Shown: positions 9,122-20,766, numbered from the stretch's first letter. The stretch: 64,000 nt of DNA from Saposhnikovia divaricata (GCA_036435485.1 CM071596.1:140579001-140643000), one strand, 5' to 3'. Made by a program: numbers and translations. Notes: generated by a model not told the origin, from the letters alone.

Positions 9122-12100
9122 TATAACGCCTTAGAAATTTCAGAATATTTAATTACTAAAAGTTATCTATTTTATATTAAATATAAATTATGTGGTGTGT
9201 GAATTGGTTGAGGAAGTATTATATTTGTGGAATCATATTTGAAGGTTTGGTTGATGTTTTATATATGTTATGTGAGCCCGACCGTTTTTAATTTTATTTT
9301 TGGGATTTATATCTATTTAATATCGTTATATTTACTTTCTGAGAATTTTATAAAATCACCGGAATTAGTAAAAATTATGAAATCTTTTGTTTATTTAAAT
9401 TTATTAGTTTATTTGAGTTTTAAAAATGTTGCATGGAATTGTTTTGATTTTTAACGATTTTAAAATGATTTTAAGAATTCTGTTTCATTTTACGGATTTA
9501 ATCTAGTAAAATCCGTATTTAATTCGTTTTTGATCCTAAAAATATTTTAAAAATATATGAGTGATCGTAATTTTGTGTTCTTCATTTTAGAATTTTAAAT
9601 TTCAAAATTTCAATCATTTTCTTATTAATTCGAATTTCGGGAATTGGATTAGTGTTTAATTCAAATTGTAAAAAGAACCATTTTTTTTAGACTCTTTCCC
9701 CTTTTTAGAACCCAAATCCCTAATTTCTCTAATTGATAACCAGCAGTGCATCAGTTCTCTCTCCCATTCTCTCGAATCTTCTCTCGATAAAACAATATCT
9801 CTCAACCTCTCAGACAAATCTCTCTTTGGGCGATAAAAACTCTCCCGGTCTTGGTTCTTCAATTCGGTTCTGTGGGTAAAGCCCTGCTCCCTCCCATCTT
9901 CGTATATGCGTGTATATATGCTTCTCCTCTAATCCCCGATTCCAGTCGACTGTTTTCCCTGACTGTATTTCCCCCGTGTGTGTGCGTGCAAGCGTGTTGT
10001 GGTGTGAGTTTAATTCGTGGTTGTGTGGTTGAAATTCAGCGTGTTGGTGTTGGTTCCGGGCTGAGTGTTGTCTTCTTCCCCCTCCCCTGTTGAGACTGCT
10101 ATGCAAGTTACGGTATTGTGTGAGTTGTGTGTGTAAAAGTGTGCGTGGGTTTAGGTCGGATGTGTGTGTTAAACAAGTGGGTGTGCGTGATGTTTACTTT
10201 GGTAGTGTGTGTGCCTGTGTTCTGTTTTGGCTAATTGTGAAGGTGTTCGAATCATGTGGTTGTACAGCCCTGTGCTCGTTTCTTTGCTATTTCGAAAGAG
10301 TATGGTACTCGTGTGGTTTCTGGTTATTTGTCTCGTGATATTGCAAAGGTTGAACTGAGATTTTGATGATCCTGATTAAACTTTGTCGAAGATTGTGGAA
10401 TTATTTACAGAAATTTCATTTTGTTCGTATTAATATTCGTGTGGAGTTTCGAGTCGGAGACCCAATTAGGGCACCCTCGAAATTTTGCCCCCTCGACAGT
10501 GATTTAATTTGAGTCGAGGGTATAACATTGGCGATGATGATTATTTTCTGAGCCAAAAATATTTAATATTTAATATTTATTATTTACCTAATAAATTGTA
10601 ATTTATTATCGAGTTGTTATTAATTGCTTAAATGGTATTAAATTATGAATCGGAGGATTGTAAATGCAAATCGAGATGTGGATTGGGATTGAATGCTAAT
10701 TATGGATTCGATTGGTAATTGAAATTTGTGTTGGTTGTGTCGGCTGTATCCCGACTGGTAGTTCCCCGTATAAAGGGGATGCCGTCAAAATTTTTCTAAA
10801 ATATATATTAAAATCATTTCTTGGTAACGAGTATGCATAATTATATATTTATACGAGTTGTGAGTCGGGCTTCATATTTTAAAATCTATGTAATGTGTGT
10901 TAATGTGACTATTTGATTAAATACTTCTGTCTGTAGCCTATGTATTGATATTATATGATTAAATAAACATAAAATAGGGAACTATTCGCAAGGGTAGACT
11001 AAGTGGAATGTTTATTTTGATTAGCGAATATTGAGCAGGATTCTAAAATAGTGTTATATTGTGTGTAGATTCCGTGGATAAAGGGAAGGCTAAAGCTGAG
11101 GACGTAAAGACACTTCGGATTCTGTGATTTTCTAGTTAAGGCAAGTAAAATTGCTTCAATTATCTTTTAAATGAGTTATGATTATAAAAACCTGATTCAT
11201 ATGCTTATTCAAATTTCTCTTGCTATAATTGTTCCGTTAATTCCCTGAAATTTCGAATACTTAATTGTTATACCTCAAATTGATTCTACTGAGTTGTTGA
11301 TGCTTTTAGTGAATTAATTTACATCCATATTCCTTGCAAGTATACTATTCCACCTCTCTTTCAAGTGAACCATGTTTATCGCAACTTGATCATTATTATA
11401 ATTTGATTTACCATTGATATAACCATTCATTTAATTCTCAATAAATATGTATATCTGTTTGTTATACCCCAAATCAGTAATGTTGAACTCGTTAATTCTT
11501 TTAGTGACGTATCTTAAATCAATACCCCTTTTTGCCATATCGAACTTGTCGATATTTAATTCAGAGATTACTTGACCTTATTCTATTTGGTGAGATTTGA
11601 GATGTTGACCTGGAACGAAAGTGTCCAGGGTGTTTGGCAGTTGAGGTGGTCGATTGTTCCGACACCTGATGTTTAGTTAGGGTTGGACTGTTAGTTTTTT
11701 TTTAAAATGTGGACCGTAAGGGTCGGACCAGATTCGTGGTCAGAAATTATTAAGGCCAATGTGTGCCGTGGATCCATTAAGGACATTGCTGTGTGCGTTT
11801 GTCCGGGGTTAGTGCGTGACTGATCAGCAGCCTAACCTTATAATTGTTTTTATTTATAAAATGCATGATAGTCCAATCCTCTTCTATCTTATGATTCAGA
11901 CAAAAGATGAACTTTCAGTTGAGCTTATATATATTGTTGATTGTTAATTCTTGACAACCTTGCAGACATTTCAGTTGTTGATGTTTCAATTATATATATA
12001 TATACTTGCTGAGCATTTGGTTCACTTGCTTGCTAATTCTGTTTCCTCAGCTAAGCCAGAAGATGTCTAGAAGAAGTGGCCCGTCTGGTTGGGGTAGTCA

Positions 12101-12472
12101 CCGAGGCAGTCAGAGGGTCGAGGTGGTTGGTTGGGTAGTGACATATATCTTTGTTTATATTATATCTGTATTTGTAGGCAGATTATCATATTTAATGGGT
12201 TGTATATTATTTGATTCAGTTCTGGGTTGTAATAGCTATTGGTAGTTGTTTCATACAGTGACCTGTGTGCGGTCTGGGTTGGCATGGTTTTATTTCTTAT
12301 GGTTTAAATTAACTTATGCAAGTGGATTGTTTTAGTGCTACTTAATTGTTGAGCAGGTGGTTAGTTCGGTTTATGATTACATCATGCCGAAATTTCTAAG
12401 ATTTCCCCTATATTAATGTTTAATTGAATATAAGAGTTTATAATATTAATGTTGGTTAGTGAGGGTGTTACA
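9122..12472 (+). repeat. gypsy-1 3' LTR, complete (3351 bp)
   Basis: Begins TATAACGCC just after the PPT and ends TGTTACA. The start is TA rather than the usual TG. It matches the 5' LTR with few differences, e.g. GGCTCAC to GGTTCAC at about 12021 and a one-base change in a T run. The TATA box is at 10769, hairpin at 12010-12024, and exon 1 copy at 12063-12122. Downstream sequence is copia coding DNA, not a PBS. Confidence 0.95.
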
Positions 12473-15400
12473 ACACTTCTACTCCTGATAATTCACCTGT
12501 GAAGACTGTTGAGATTTCTGATTCTCCAGCACTTGCTTCTCCAAAACGAAGAATAGTTGAGATGTCAGTGGAGCAAGTGAATGCTATTGCTGCTCAGCTT
12601 GGTTTAGAACAAACACCACTTCAAAAGAAACATGTTGAAGCAAGAGTTTTTCATAGACAGAAGAACAGAGGATCACTTCACCTCTGAAAGGATCTAGTCC
12701 ACAAGAACCTGAACTTCAAAGGAGTTCAGCAGCTAATAAAGATCCAGTCACACAAGAACCACCCACTCAAAGTGTGGGTGCAGACATCTCTAAAGGAATA
12801 GTCCCACAAGAACCACTTTCTCAAAGGAAAGGTGAAGACAAGAACATTCCTGCCCCACAAGAACCATCTTCTCAAAGTGAAGATACAGGCAAGCTCACAT
12901 CGGCACAGGAGTTTCCTGACACTGCTCAAGGGATTCCTGAAATTGAATTTGACTTATCTCAAAGTCTGGCAGATAAAGCTGCTCATGATTTGCATATTGC
13001 TGAATGTGATGAGGTAATTAAAGACACTACATTTGAGGGAAGCACACAAGAACCTTTGACTCAAAGTGTTGAAGCAGCTTCACAACCTCAGACTACACAA
13101 GAACCATTGGTAGCACATACTGATGCAAGTCATTCTCCAGTTGCAGATGTCAATCCTGATGACAGTATTACTGATCCAAATATTCCACTGCTCATTGAAC
13201 CAATTTCTTCAAGACCAATGGAATCTATCTCAACTTCATCAGGTAACACTTTTATCTCTACTTCTTTTACTACTGATAGTATGATTACAGATAGACCTAA
13301 TATAAGGGATACCTCTATTTGTATGACTTCAGTCTACTTCTCTCAGCCCTCTCTTATTTCTTTGAATTTGTTGAGCCAGAACCTTTCTTGTGAGAATGAG
13401 AGTGAACAATTAAAGAAAAAGAAGAGTGAAGAGAGTGAGTCTCCTTAACTAGCAAAAGGAGAGGCAGAACTTAGTGAGAAGTTTCAAAATTCTATTGAGG
13501 TAGCAATCACTATTGAAAGTGACTTAGGAAAAGCAGTGAGAAGTGATGAGATCACTTTAAAAGAACAGAGAGATTTAGGAATTATTTCTGTTCCAAATGC
13601 AGGTCCTCAAAATATTTCAGCTTCTTCTTCTGCTGATTTGAAATTAAAGGGTATTCTGAATCCTCGTGATAATCAAAGTGATGATGTTCCTGATGCTAAT
13701 GCCAGAGATAGCTCAGATGATGATGATGATGAGGATGATCCTGAGACAGCACAGCTCAAAGAGGCCATTCATGCTAGTCTTGGTGCCACTCATGGATCTT
13801 CCAGCAAATTTATGGAATCTGTTGGTAATACTATATAGGGTTCAGTTGCACATAAAAGAGGCTTGTTACATCCTGAGATCATTCATAATACTAGCACTGG
13901 AGAGAATGCTGAACGTGTTAGCAGTTATGAATGGGATAGCAGCTGGGCTAGTCCTAGAGAAACTATTTCTTTTGAAAATGGACAAGGTCATGCTCGCTCT
14001 ATTGCTAGAACTTTGATTGATAATGCCCCTCTACGAGATGTTGTGAAGATGTCTACTATTCTTTATAAAGGTCTTCAAACTAAAATTACTTCGGTTAAGG
14101 ATTTTCATGCGCATACTCGAGCTGAGTTAATATCTAAAATTGAATTATCTGCTACTGGTTCTCAGGTTCGGATTCTGACCAAAGAGGTTGAGAAAACTAA
14201 TAAGAGACTTGATTCTCTTGAAAGTAAAGTTGACAATGTTGAAGCCTCTCTCCAACTTATTCTATCTTTATTGACTGATCCTGATGTCAAAAAGGGGGAG
14301 AAGGTAGTCAAAACAAAATGCACACCTAATCCAGTTGTAAGAAAGGATGATGATACTTCTGGAAATGATGGTGGTGCTCAGACACATGGAGCAGGAACCT
14401 CTGTTGCTGCATTGGTAACAAGGAGAAGTCAGTCTAAAACTAAAACCAAGCAGTTAACTCATGTTTCTAGAACTGGACAGAGAACAGTAGGGACAATGGT
14501 GCAATCTCAAGTCTTGACGGAAGAACAATTTCTTCCTGGTCAAAATCAAACACTTCCAACAATTCCTGAAGAAGATGAAGATTTGGTTATTACTGAGATA
14601 CAAGATGCTCCACATCTCTTCAAGAAAATTACTTCCAAGGCAGGTGAGAGTGGGATTGTGTATCACAATGATATTAAAGTTCAACAATATCATGCTAGGA
14701 AGGCACTTGACTTGACTTCTGAAGAGAATCCTGACATGAGCACTGAAGAGATCTTAGAAGAACAAAAATTGAGGATTCTTGAGGAAATTGCAAAATAGAA
14801 AGGAACTCCTGCTGCAGGAAGAGGCAGAGGAGGTAGAGGCAGAGGCAGAGGAAAAAAGCCTGTTCAGACAAGTTCAAGACAGACAAGGTCTAGTAGAATC
14901 ACAATAGAGGAGATAACTGAAGATCCTCAGAAAGCTAAAAAGAAGAAAACTCCATTATTTCTTGAAATGACTTAAGACAACATATTCAATGTACCTGAAG
15001 AAATTGGAAATGTATCTGAAGAAATTGAAGAGGAAAATCAATTGACAGCAAGGAGGAGCAAAGTGACTGTAGAAGCACAGGATGTTACTGTTGAAATAGT
15101 TCGAGATGTTGTTCCTGACATTGATTCAATTCCTAATGCTATTCCTGATCCTAAAGAAGCTGAAATCTTGAAAGAACTTGAAGTCATGATTCATACTGTT
15201 GTGATTGAATCTCACAATCTGGAAGTTGATGAAGAAACATTAAGAATTGATCAAGAAAGATTCAGAAGATTTGAAAAAGGAAAGGAGTTCAGAGAAAAAG
15301 CAAGGGATATTGAGATTAAAGAAACCAGAAAGTTCATGAAAAAATGTAGTTGAATCAAATAGGATGCTGTGGTATGATCGAAGTAGACTTGTTCCAGAAC

Positions 15401-16320
15401 ATCGACAGAATTATGCACCAGACAAGAAGAAGAAAAAGAAGAAGTGGAAGAGTATTGATTTATGGGAGTATCAAGGACTAGTTGTTCCTATAACTGAACT
15501 TCCTTTGATTACTGAAGCTGGTACCTCACAGACATTTCAAAAATCCAAATTACTTTGGGCAGATATTCAGTCTAGCTTGAAGGATTTAGAACCTAAAACC
15601 AGAGGAGGTATTGGTTATAATCAAGCTCAAATTATCTCTACTACACAGACAGATCAACATGCTCTAGTTGAAAGGTTTGATGAAGAATTAACTGCTGATC
15701 ATCTTTGGAAACTTGAAGCTGTTGCTATTATTGCTGATTGTCATGCAAGTGCAAAGAAGGTGGAGAAATTGTTGTACTTCATGAAAGATAAGACTATCAA
15801 GAAATTAACTATTGATGAGTTGTTATGCAAATCTACAAAGGAACTGAAATATGTTCTTTATCTGCTCAAGGGTAAAAGAATCAAAGTTAAAGAGATTGAA
15901 GTCTACAAGAACTGGTATAGTATGATTCTCAGAATTATTAGACAGAGATTTCTGGATGGAGGAACAAGGTATGATGGTAACTATACTCCCATGTACTTAA
16001 ATTCTAGAGGCAAAGAAATTGAAATACTGAGAGGCACTGCTGTTAAGCAAGAATGCCTTGGTCTGGAACATTTTTCTCTTAATCCTGATGGGAAGGAGTT
16101 TGCATATATACTGTTGGGAGAATTATATTTATCTAGAAGCTCAATACAGAATCTCAGGGCAGCTATTTATCAGATTAGTGAGGAAGTTGAAAAACTCAAG
16201 AATCTAAAGAAGAAACTGGTTCAAATTCTCAAAAGCAAGGAAGAAGAGTTGCTATCAGATTTCTTGAAGTTGAATCTTTTCTATCAAAGAATTTCTGAAA
16301 CTGTTCCTGATGATTTTTAG
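12473..16320 (+). pseudogene. copia-A extra 3' ORF, decayed, interrupted by gypsy-1
   Basis: A series of open segments (to 12687, 12665-13448, 13449-13838, 13842-14798, 14799-15353, 15364-16320) separated by stops and frameshifts reads as one long decayed ORF. It lies between gypsy-1 and the PPT/LTR at 16388-16902, so it is the 3'-most ORF of a Ty1/copia element, a position used by the env-like ORF of Maximus/SIRE elements. Visible parts: about six spaced copies of a (P/T)QEPxxQ motif (12695-13115), acidic stretches, a coiled coil (about 14195-14275), an Arg-Gly rich patch (about 14810-14860), a Lys-rich patch near 15420, and a C-terminal Leu/Lys coiled coil (about 16150-16290). No signal peptide or membrane segment is seen, so the env label is not supported. 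Function unknown. The copia-B ORF at 50198 shares the QEPxxQS motif and plan. Confidence 0.7.
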
Positions 16321-16401
16321 AAGAGATTTTGTTTTGAGTTTTTGACATCACTGAATCAAGGAATTTGTGTTTTATTTTACAAAGTACAAATTGGGGGAGA
16401 T
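16321..16401 (+). other. copia-A 3' untranslated end and polypurine tract
   Basis: Non-coding stretch ending in AAATTGGGGGAGAT (16388-16401), a typical copia polypurine tract directly before the LTR. Confidence 0.85.
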
Positions 16402-16902
16402 TGTTAGATATTGATTCAAGTGATATCAGGATCTGGACTGCTGATCAGATACTGATGCTGACGTCATCAGTAGTACAAAGTCAGTATTAGGGGTTATCAG
16501 TATTGGAAGCTGGTCAGGATTAGATGAAGATTTATATTAGTCTAGAGATCAAGGAAGATTGATTTATCGACTCCTATTTTATAGGATCGTAGCTATCAGT
16601 TAGGATATGTATTGTAAACAGTTGTTAATTGATTTGACATATCTTGTAATTGATAGGGCAGCTGTGTGATGTATATAAACACAGTTTAGGTTTTACATTT
16701 TAGTAATCACTTATACGAGATATCTTGTAAACTAGCAGCTCTCAAGAACATCAGAATTTCTTGAGAGAGTTTGTAACAGTTTTATATCAGAGTTAATAAA
16801 GCTATTATTTATTCATACTTGTGTTATCATTTCTGTTTAAGTCGAAAATCTTATACAATTGTATTCAACCCCCCTTCTACAATTGTTAATTACTGGGCAA
16901 CA
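16402..16902 (+). repeat. copia-A LTR (501 bp)
   Basis: Starts TGTTAGATA after a PPT and ends GGGCAACA before a PBS, so it has internal sequence on both sides. A TATA box, TATATAA, lies at 16672-16678, and AATAAA at 16795-16800 is a likely poly(A) signal. It serves as 3' LTR for the ORF on its left and as 5' LTR for the gag stub on its right, which implies an LTR-sharing tandem or a recombined remnant. Confidence 0.88.
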
Positions 16903-16904
16903 AT

Positions 16905-16916
16905 TGGTATCAGAGC
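16905..16916 (+). other. Primer binding site behind copia-A LTR
   Basis: TGGTATCAGAGC, complementary to initiator tRNA-Met, begins two bases after the LTR end. Confidence 0.88.
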
Positions 16917-16950
16917 AAACTGATTAATTACAATAAAAAATGATCTTAAG

Positions 16951-17150
16951 ATGTCGACAAGCAAGTATGAGAGTATTAAAATTCCTGTCCTCAAAAAGGC
17001 AAAATACCCTACATGGAGGGTAAAGATGTTGATGTATCCGGAGGCAACAGATCCTAACTATCTCGATCGGATATATGATGGTCCATATATCCCTAAGAGA
17101 CTGGTTGCTAGAACAGATACTATACCTGAGCACTATGTTCAGAAGACAAA
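16951..17150 (+). pseudogene. copia gag N-terminal stub
   Basis: About 66 codons from ATG at 16951 (MSTSKYESIKIP...) match the start of Ty1/copia gag proteins, with the conserved Trp in the YPTWRVKM segment. The frame then runs straight into reverse transcriptase sequence at about 17150. The rest of gag, the protease, the integrase and the first part of RT are therefore missing: a large internal deletion or a recombination junction. Confidence 0.8.
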
Positions 17151-18318
17151 GGGAGGAAGTGTATATTGAACAGCCATCTGGCTTTGAAGATGCTGAGATG
17201 TATGACTTTGTCTACAAACTATTCAAGGCACTTTATGGGTTAAAGCAAGCCCCTAGAGCTTGCAATGATACCCTCTCTACCTTTCTGTTGGTGAATCAAT
17301 TCATAAGAGGTGTTGTAGACAAGACTCTATTTTACAAACATCATGGCAGGGACATCATTCTGGTATAATCTATGTTGATGACATAATCTTTGGTTCTACA
17401 AATGAAAAGCTATGTGAAAAGTTTTCGTCTCTCATGAGGAACAAATATGAGATGAGTATGATGGGAGAATTGTCATTCTTTCTTGGCCTGCAGATTTACC
17501 AAAAGAGTGATGGTATCTTCATTTGTCAAGAAAAATATGTTAAGGAACTGCTCAAAAAGTTCAACTTGGAAGATGCATCACCTTCCAAGACACCTATCTC
17601 TACTGCAACCAAACTGGATCTAAATCCTAAAGGAAAGAAAGTGGACCCTAGTACCTATAGAGGCATGGTTGGATCACTACTGTATCTAACTGCTAGCAGA
17701 CCAGACATAATGTTTGCTACATGTCTCTGTGCAAGGTTTCAAGCCGATCCAAAAGAGTCACACTTGATTGCTATCAAGAGAATCTTTAGATACTTGAAAG
17801 GCACTCCAAACTTAAGCCTTTGGTATCCTAAAGACACTGGATTTGAATTAGTGGGATATTTTGATTCAGACTATGTTGGCTGCAAAATTGACAGAAAAAG
17901 CACAACAGGCAGCTGTCAATTTCTTGGTGGAAGACTAGTGTCATGGTTTAGCAAGAAGCAGCATTTTGTGTCTACCTCAACTACAGAAGCTGAATACATT
18001 GCAGCTGGAAGTTGCTGTGCACAAATTCTATGGATGAAAAACCAGCTACTGGATTATGGTCTAGTGTTATCTAACATTCCTATCTACTATGATAACACTA
18101 GTGCCATAGCTATCTCAGACAATCCAGTTCAACACTCCAGGACAAAGCACATTGATATAAGACATCATTTTATAAGGGAACATATTGAAAAGGGAACTGT
18201 GAAGCTGTTCTACATCCCCACAGAAAAGTAACTTGCAGACATTTTTACAAAGCCATTAGAAGAAGCAACCTTCAACAGGTTGGTAAGTGAGTTAGGAATG
18301 CTAAATCTGGTATGTTAA
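17151..18318 (+). pseudogene. copia RT-RNase H fragment
   Basis: Reads EEVYIEQPSGF, then KALYGLKQAPRA, both standard copia RT landmarks, and a YVDD active site near 17368-17382. The palm end is MRNKYEMSMMGELSFFLGLQ (17434). RNase H has the DSDYVG segment near 17865, TEAEY near 17985 and DNTSAI near 18092. The frame is broken before YVDD and by a TAA at 18229. The last codons, through DIFTKPL, end at TAA 18316-18318, the usual end of copia pol. The RT may belong to copia-B rather than to the gag stub before it. Confidence 0.88.
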
Positions 18319-18634
18319 CTTACTAGTTTTTACATTTTCAATGTGTTAAGTGCAGCTTGTGACAATAGCCTTCAATGTTGCTGTCATGAGAAGTTACTGT
18401 CATATGTGCTACTTGTTTAGACAGCATGTCTGCTATGACTATGCTAAAATTAAAATTACATGACTGTCTTAATTTATGTAATTAGTAGTCACGTGACTTT
18501 AAATTAAAATTTCGGGTGCTAAGAATAATTAGTCATGTCATTTGAATTGACCGGGCTAATTGTCAGTCTTTTTCTTGTAAAGTTAAATACTTTATTAAAA
18601 AGCATATGGGAAACTGAAACGTCTTCTAGTGTGC
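18319..18634 (+). other. copia-B spacer after pol
   Basis: No ORF. CTGTCA occurs twice (near 18380-18405). The same hexamer, or its complement TGACAG, recurs in the copia-B LTR and 3' ORF, which links this spacer to copia-B. Confidence 0.5.
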
Positions 18635-18641
18635 TATAAAA
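18635..18641 (+). promoter_or_regulatory. TATA box of the small 78-codon unit
   Basis: TATAAAA lies 73 nt before the ATG at 18714. A start about 30 nt downstream would give a leader of roughly 45 nt (cacataacacactcac...), typical of plant promoters. Confidence 0.5.
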
Positions 18642-18713
18642 TGAACTCAAGGCTAAAACCCTTTCTTTCACATAACACACTCACAATTTTAGAAGAGAGA
18701 ATAAAATAGCATA

Positions 18714-18950
18714 ATGGAAAACAAGAATGGAGGAGAGAAGGAGCCCATCATATGGTATGAGCCCGGGCACGAAGAAGAGATCGAGAAATGCTTTCTCATT
18801 ATGGATGAAGTGCTCAAGGAAGAGCAGGATGAGAAAGAGAAAGTTGAGAAAGAGAAAGAGGAGAAAGACTTAGCTGCCTGGAAGGAGTTGCTCGACTTTG
18901 TCGAAGCACGCCCTAAGGCATATGGGATAACAGATGAAACAGTTCATTAG
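18714..18950 (+). CDS. Small acidic coiled-coil protein, 78 aa, in copia spacer
   Basis: I do not recognise this protein. It starts MENKNGGEKEP, has a Trp/Tyr-Glu segment and then a Glu/Lys-rich helix (about residues 27-58, likely coiled coil), and ends ITDETVH. It looks like a complete small gene: TATA box 18635, A of ATG preceded by CATA, stop at 18948-18950, AATAAA at 18978 and again at 19004. It lies between copia pol and the extra 3' ORF, on the same strand. It could be an accessory gene of the element, a captured host fragment, or chance. The reading frame has no stop, unlike the flanking pol and 3' ORF. Confidence 0.5.
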   Translation: MENKNGGEKEPIIWYEPGHEEEIEKCFLIMDEVLKEEQDEKEKVEKEKEEKDLAAWKELLDFVEARPKAYGITDETVH

Positions 18951-18977
18951 AACTGTATGAACTTGTTTCTGATCATG

Positions 18978-19009
18978 AATAAAATTTATAATTTTTGTTT
19001 ATTAATAAA
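18978..19009 (+). terminator. Poly(A) signals behind the 78-codon unit
   Basis: AATAAA at 18978-18983 and 19004-19009 in a T-rich context, 28 and 54 nt after the stop codon. Confidence 0.45.
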
Positions 19010-19467
19010 AGAATTGTTTCATCTTCCTTACTGTTCATACTTTATCTGTTATATTCCTCTATCAGTTTACCTGGTGGTTAATGAAATGTCTGTGCCTGCA
19101 ACGAATATGTGCCTCAATTGATTAAATGATAATTGGTAATTTTTTTAAGCAATGGACAAAATCAATTTAAAATTCACAACAGAAATCATTTCCGCACAAG
19201 CTACTGTCAACAAGAAAAGTTGCTGTCGCGATGTGTCTTGATAGCAAGTTTCTTGATAGCAGGGAAAAAGTTCTGTCATGAGTATTTAAAAGATGCTTTC
19301 GTTAAAATTCTTAATGGTGACAGCACGTTCTCACGCCAATGTTACTATCAAGCGAAACATGATGTCACCCCCTCACAGTTACTACCGATTTATTCCAGCG
19401 CATAGGTTACTATCATAGGTAGTGAACCGTTACAATTGGGATTTTACCTCAACGATTTACAGCCACT
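19010..19467 (+). other. copia-B spacer, left of the gypsy-2 array
   Basis: No convincing gene. CTGTCA/TGACAG hexamers recur (about 19205, 19275, 19318). The sequence resumes at 49978 after the inserted array. Confidence 0.5.
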
Positions 19468-19472
19468 AAAAA
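19468..19472 (+). repeat. Target-site duplication of the gypsy-2 array, left
   Basis: AAAAA flanks the left LTR here and the right LTR at 49973-49977. Five bases is the expected length, but the sequence is low-complexity, so the support is moderate. Confidence 0.5.
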
Positions 19473-20730
19473 TATAACGACCTAGAATTTTTCGCGATTT
19501 ATAAATGCTTATTTAATTGTTAAATGTGGAAATTATGTGAATTATGTGATAGATAAATTTTGTAAAGTCAAGGTATATATGAAACCATGTTTATGTGATT
19601 ATGTGATGTTTGGTATGTGTCGTATATGCTCGTAGAATTTTATTTATATTTTCGGAGCATTAAAAGTATTTTTAAAGTACATTTTTAATCTTTCGAAAAT
19701 CATATAAAATCATTGGAGTTGTTTTAAATCATGAAATCTTTTAAATTATCATCTTTGTGATATTATGGAGTTATGAAAATTAGTGTGGATATTTAATTAT
19801 GTGATTTGGTATTTTAAAATGATTTTAAAAGCATTATTTCTTTTAAAGAGCCTTTATTTCAGAAATTCATATAAAATTCATTTTTGAGCCAAATATTATT
19901 TTAAAAATATGGGGAGCCTTGTAATTTCATAAACTTTATTTTAGAATTTTAGAATTTATATTTTTCTTAATTTCCTGATTTATTTAGATTTTTAATCATT
20001 AAAATCAGTTTTTAAAAAGTAAATAGATTTTTCAGCTTTTGGCTTTTTACCATTCTACCCCTGGCTCTATAAAAAGTACCCACCTCCATTTTCTTCTTCT
20101 TGCTCGTGAAGTACAGCAGCTGGTACTATCTCTCTCAAATTTTCTTCATTTCTTTCGTTTTTAAAATTTAAAAATCATGCTTTAATTACTATTTCAATCC
20201 TCTATTAATTGTTTTTGTGCTTATTTAGTTATTTGGTAAGGTTTGGATGAAATTTATGTGTATATACATGTAGCCATATGTATATATTTGTATGGGTATG
20301 AATTAAAATTGACATGCAAGGCTGAATACTTGATCCTTTGGTGTTTAAATGATTATAGGAAATGAAATATGGTCTTAGATTTAAGTTTGGTGTATGTTCT
20401 TGAGTTTTGAACAAAACCCTCTCCACCGACCATGGTTTTCCGGCGAGTGGGTGGTCGGAGGCGGTCGTTTCATGACTGTGCAGCAAGTATTAGTAATATA
20501 GAGTCTTAATTGATGTAAATCCTTGATTGCATGCAACGATTTTTCAAGATATAGTATTATTTCGAATTTTCGATTTAATTGATTAAAGAAATAATTATTG
20601 TTTGATCAAATTATGTTAGAAGCATGATGTAAATGATAAGTAGTATGATCTTGAATGGTTATGTTATTAGAATCCATTGGGAAGTGTAAGTGGATTTCAA
20701 ATCCATCGTAGGTATTTGGTTGTGATTTTT

Positions 20731-20766
20731 GTCGGTTGAATTCCGACGGGATAGTCCTATTTATAG
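20731..20766 (+). promoter_or_regulatory. gypsy-2 LTR core promoter
   Basis: TATTTATAG at 20758-20766 is preceded by the inverted pair GTCGG (20731) and CCGAC (20743), as in gypsy-1. ACCGAC on the minus strand fits the DRE/CRT core. Copies lie near 34298 and 47838. Confidence 0.55.

Larger units (their letters stand above)
1..12472 (+). mobile_element. gypsy-1: Ty3/gypsy LTR retrotransposon, 5' end cut by the window
   Basis: Order seen: 5' LTR (first ~95 bp lie outside the window), PBS, upstream ORF, gag, protease, RT, RNase H, integrase, chromodomain-like tail, polypurine tract, 3' LTR. RT and RNase H before integrase is the Ty3/gypsy order. The long LTRs and the C-terminal chromodomain-like segment suggest a chromovirus, perhaps the Tekay/Del clade (inference). 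The two LTRs differ by only about four or five substitutions and one base in a T run over 3.25 kb, so the insertion is recent. It sits inside the extra ORF of a copia element that resumes at 12473. The target-site duplication cannot be checked because the left end is missing. Confidence 0.95.

Noticed and set aside
12473..16320. Envelope gene of an endogenous retrovirus
   Set aside because: No signal peptide, membrane span or glycoprotein features. Position alone is not enough.
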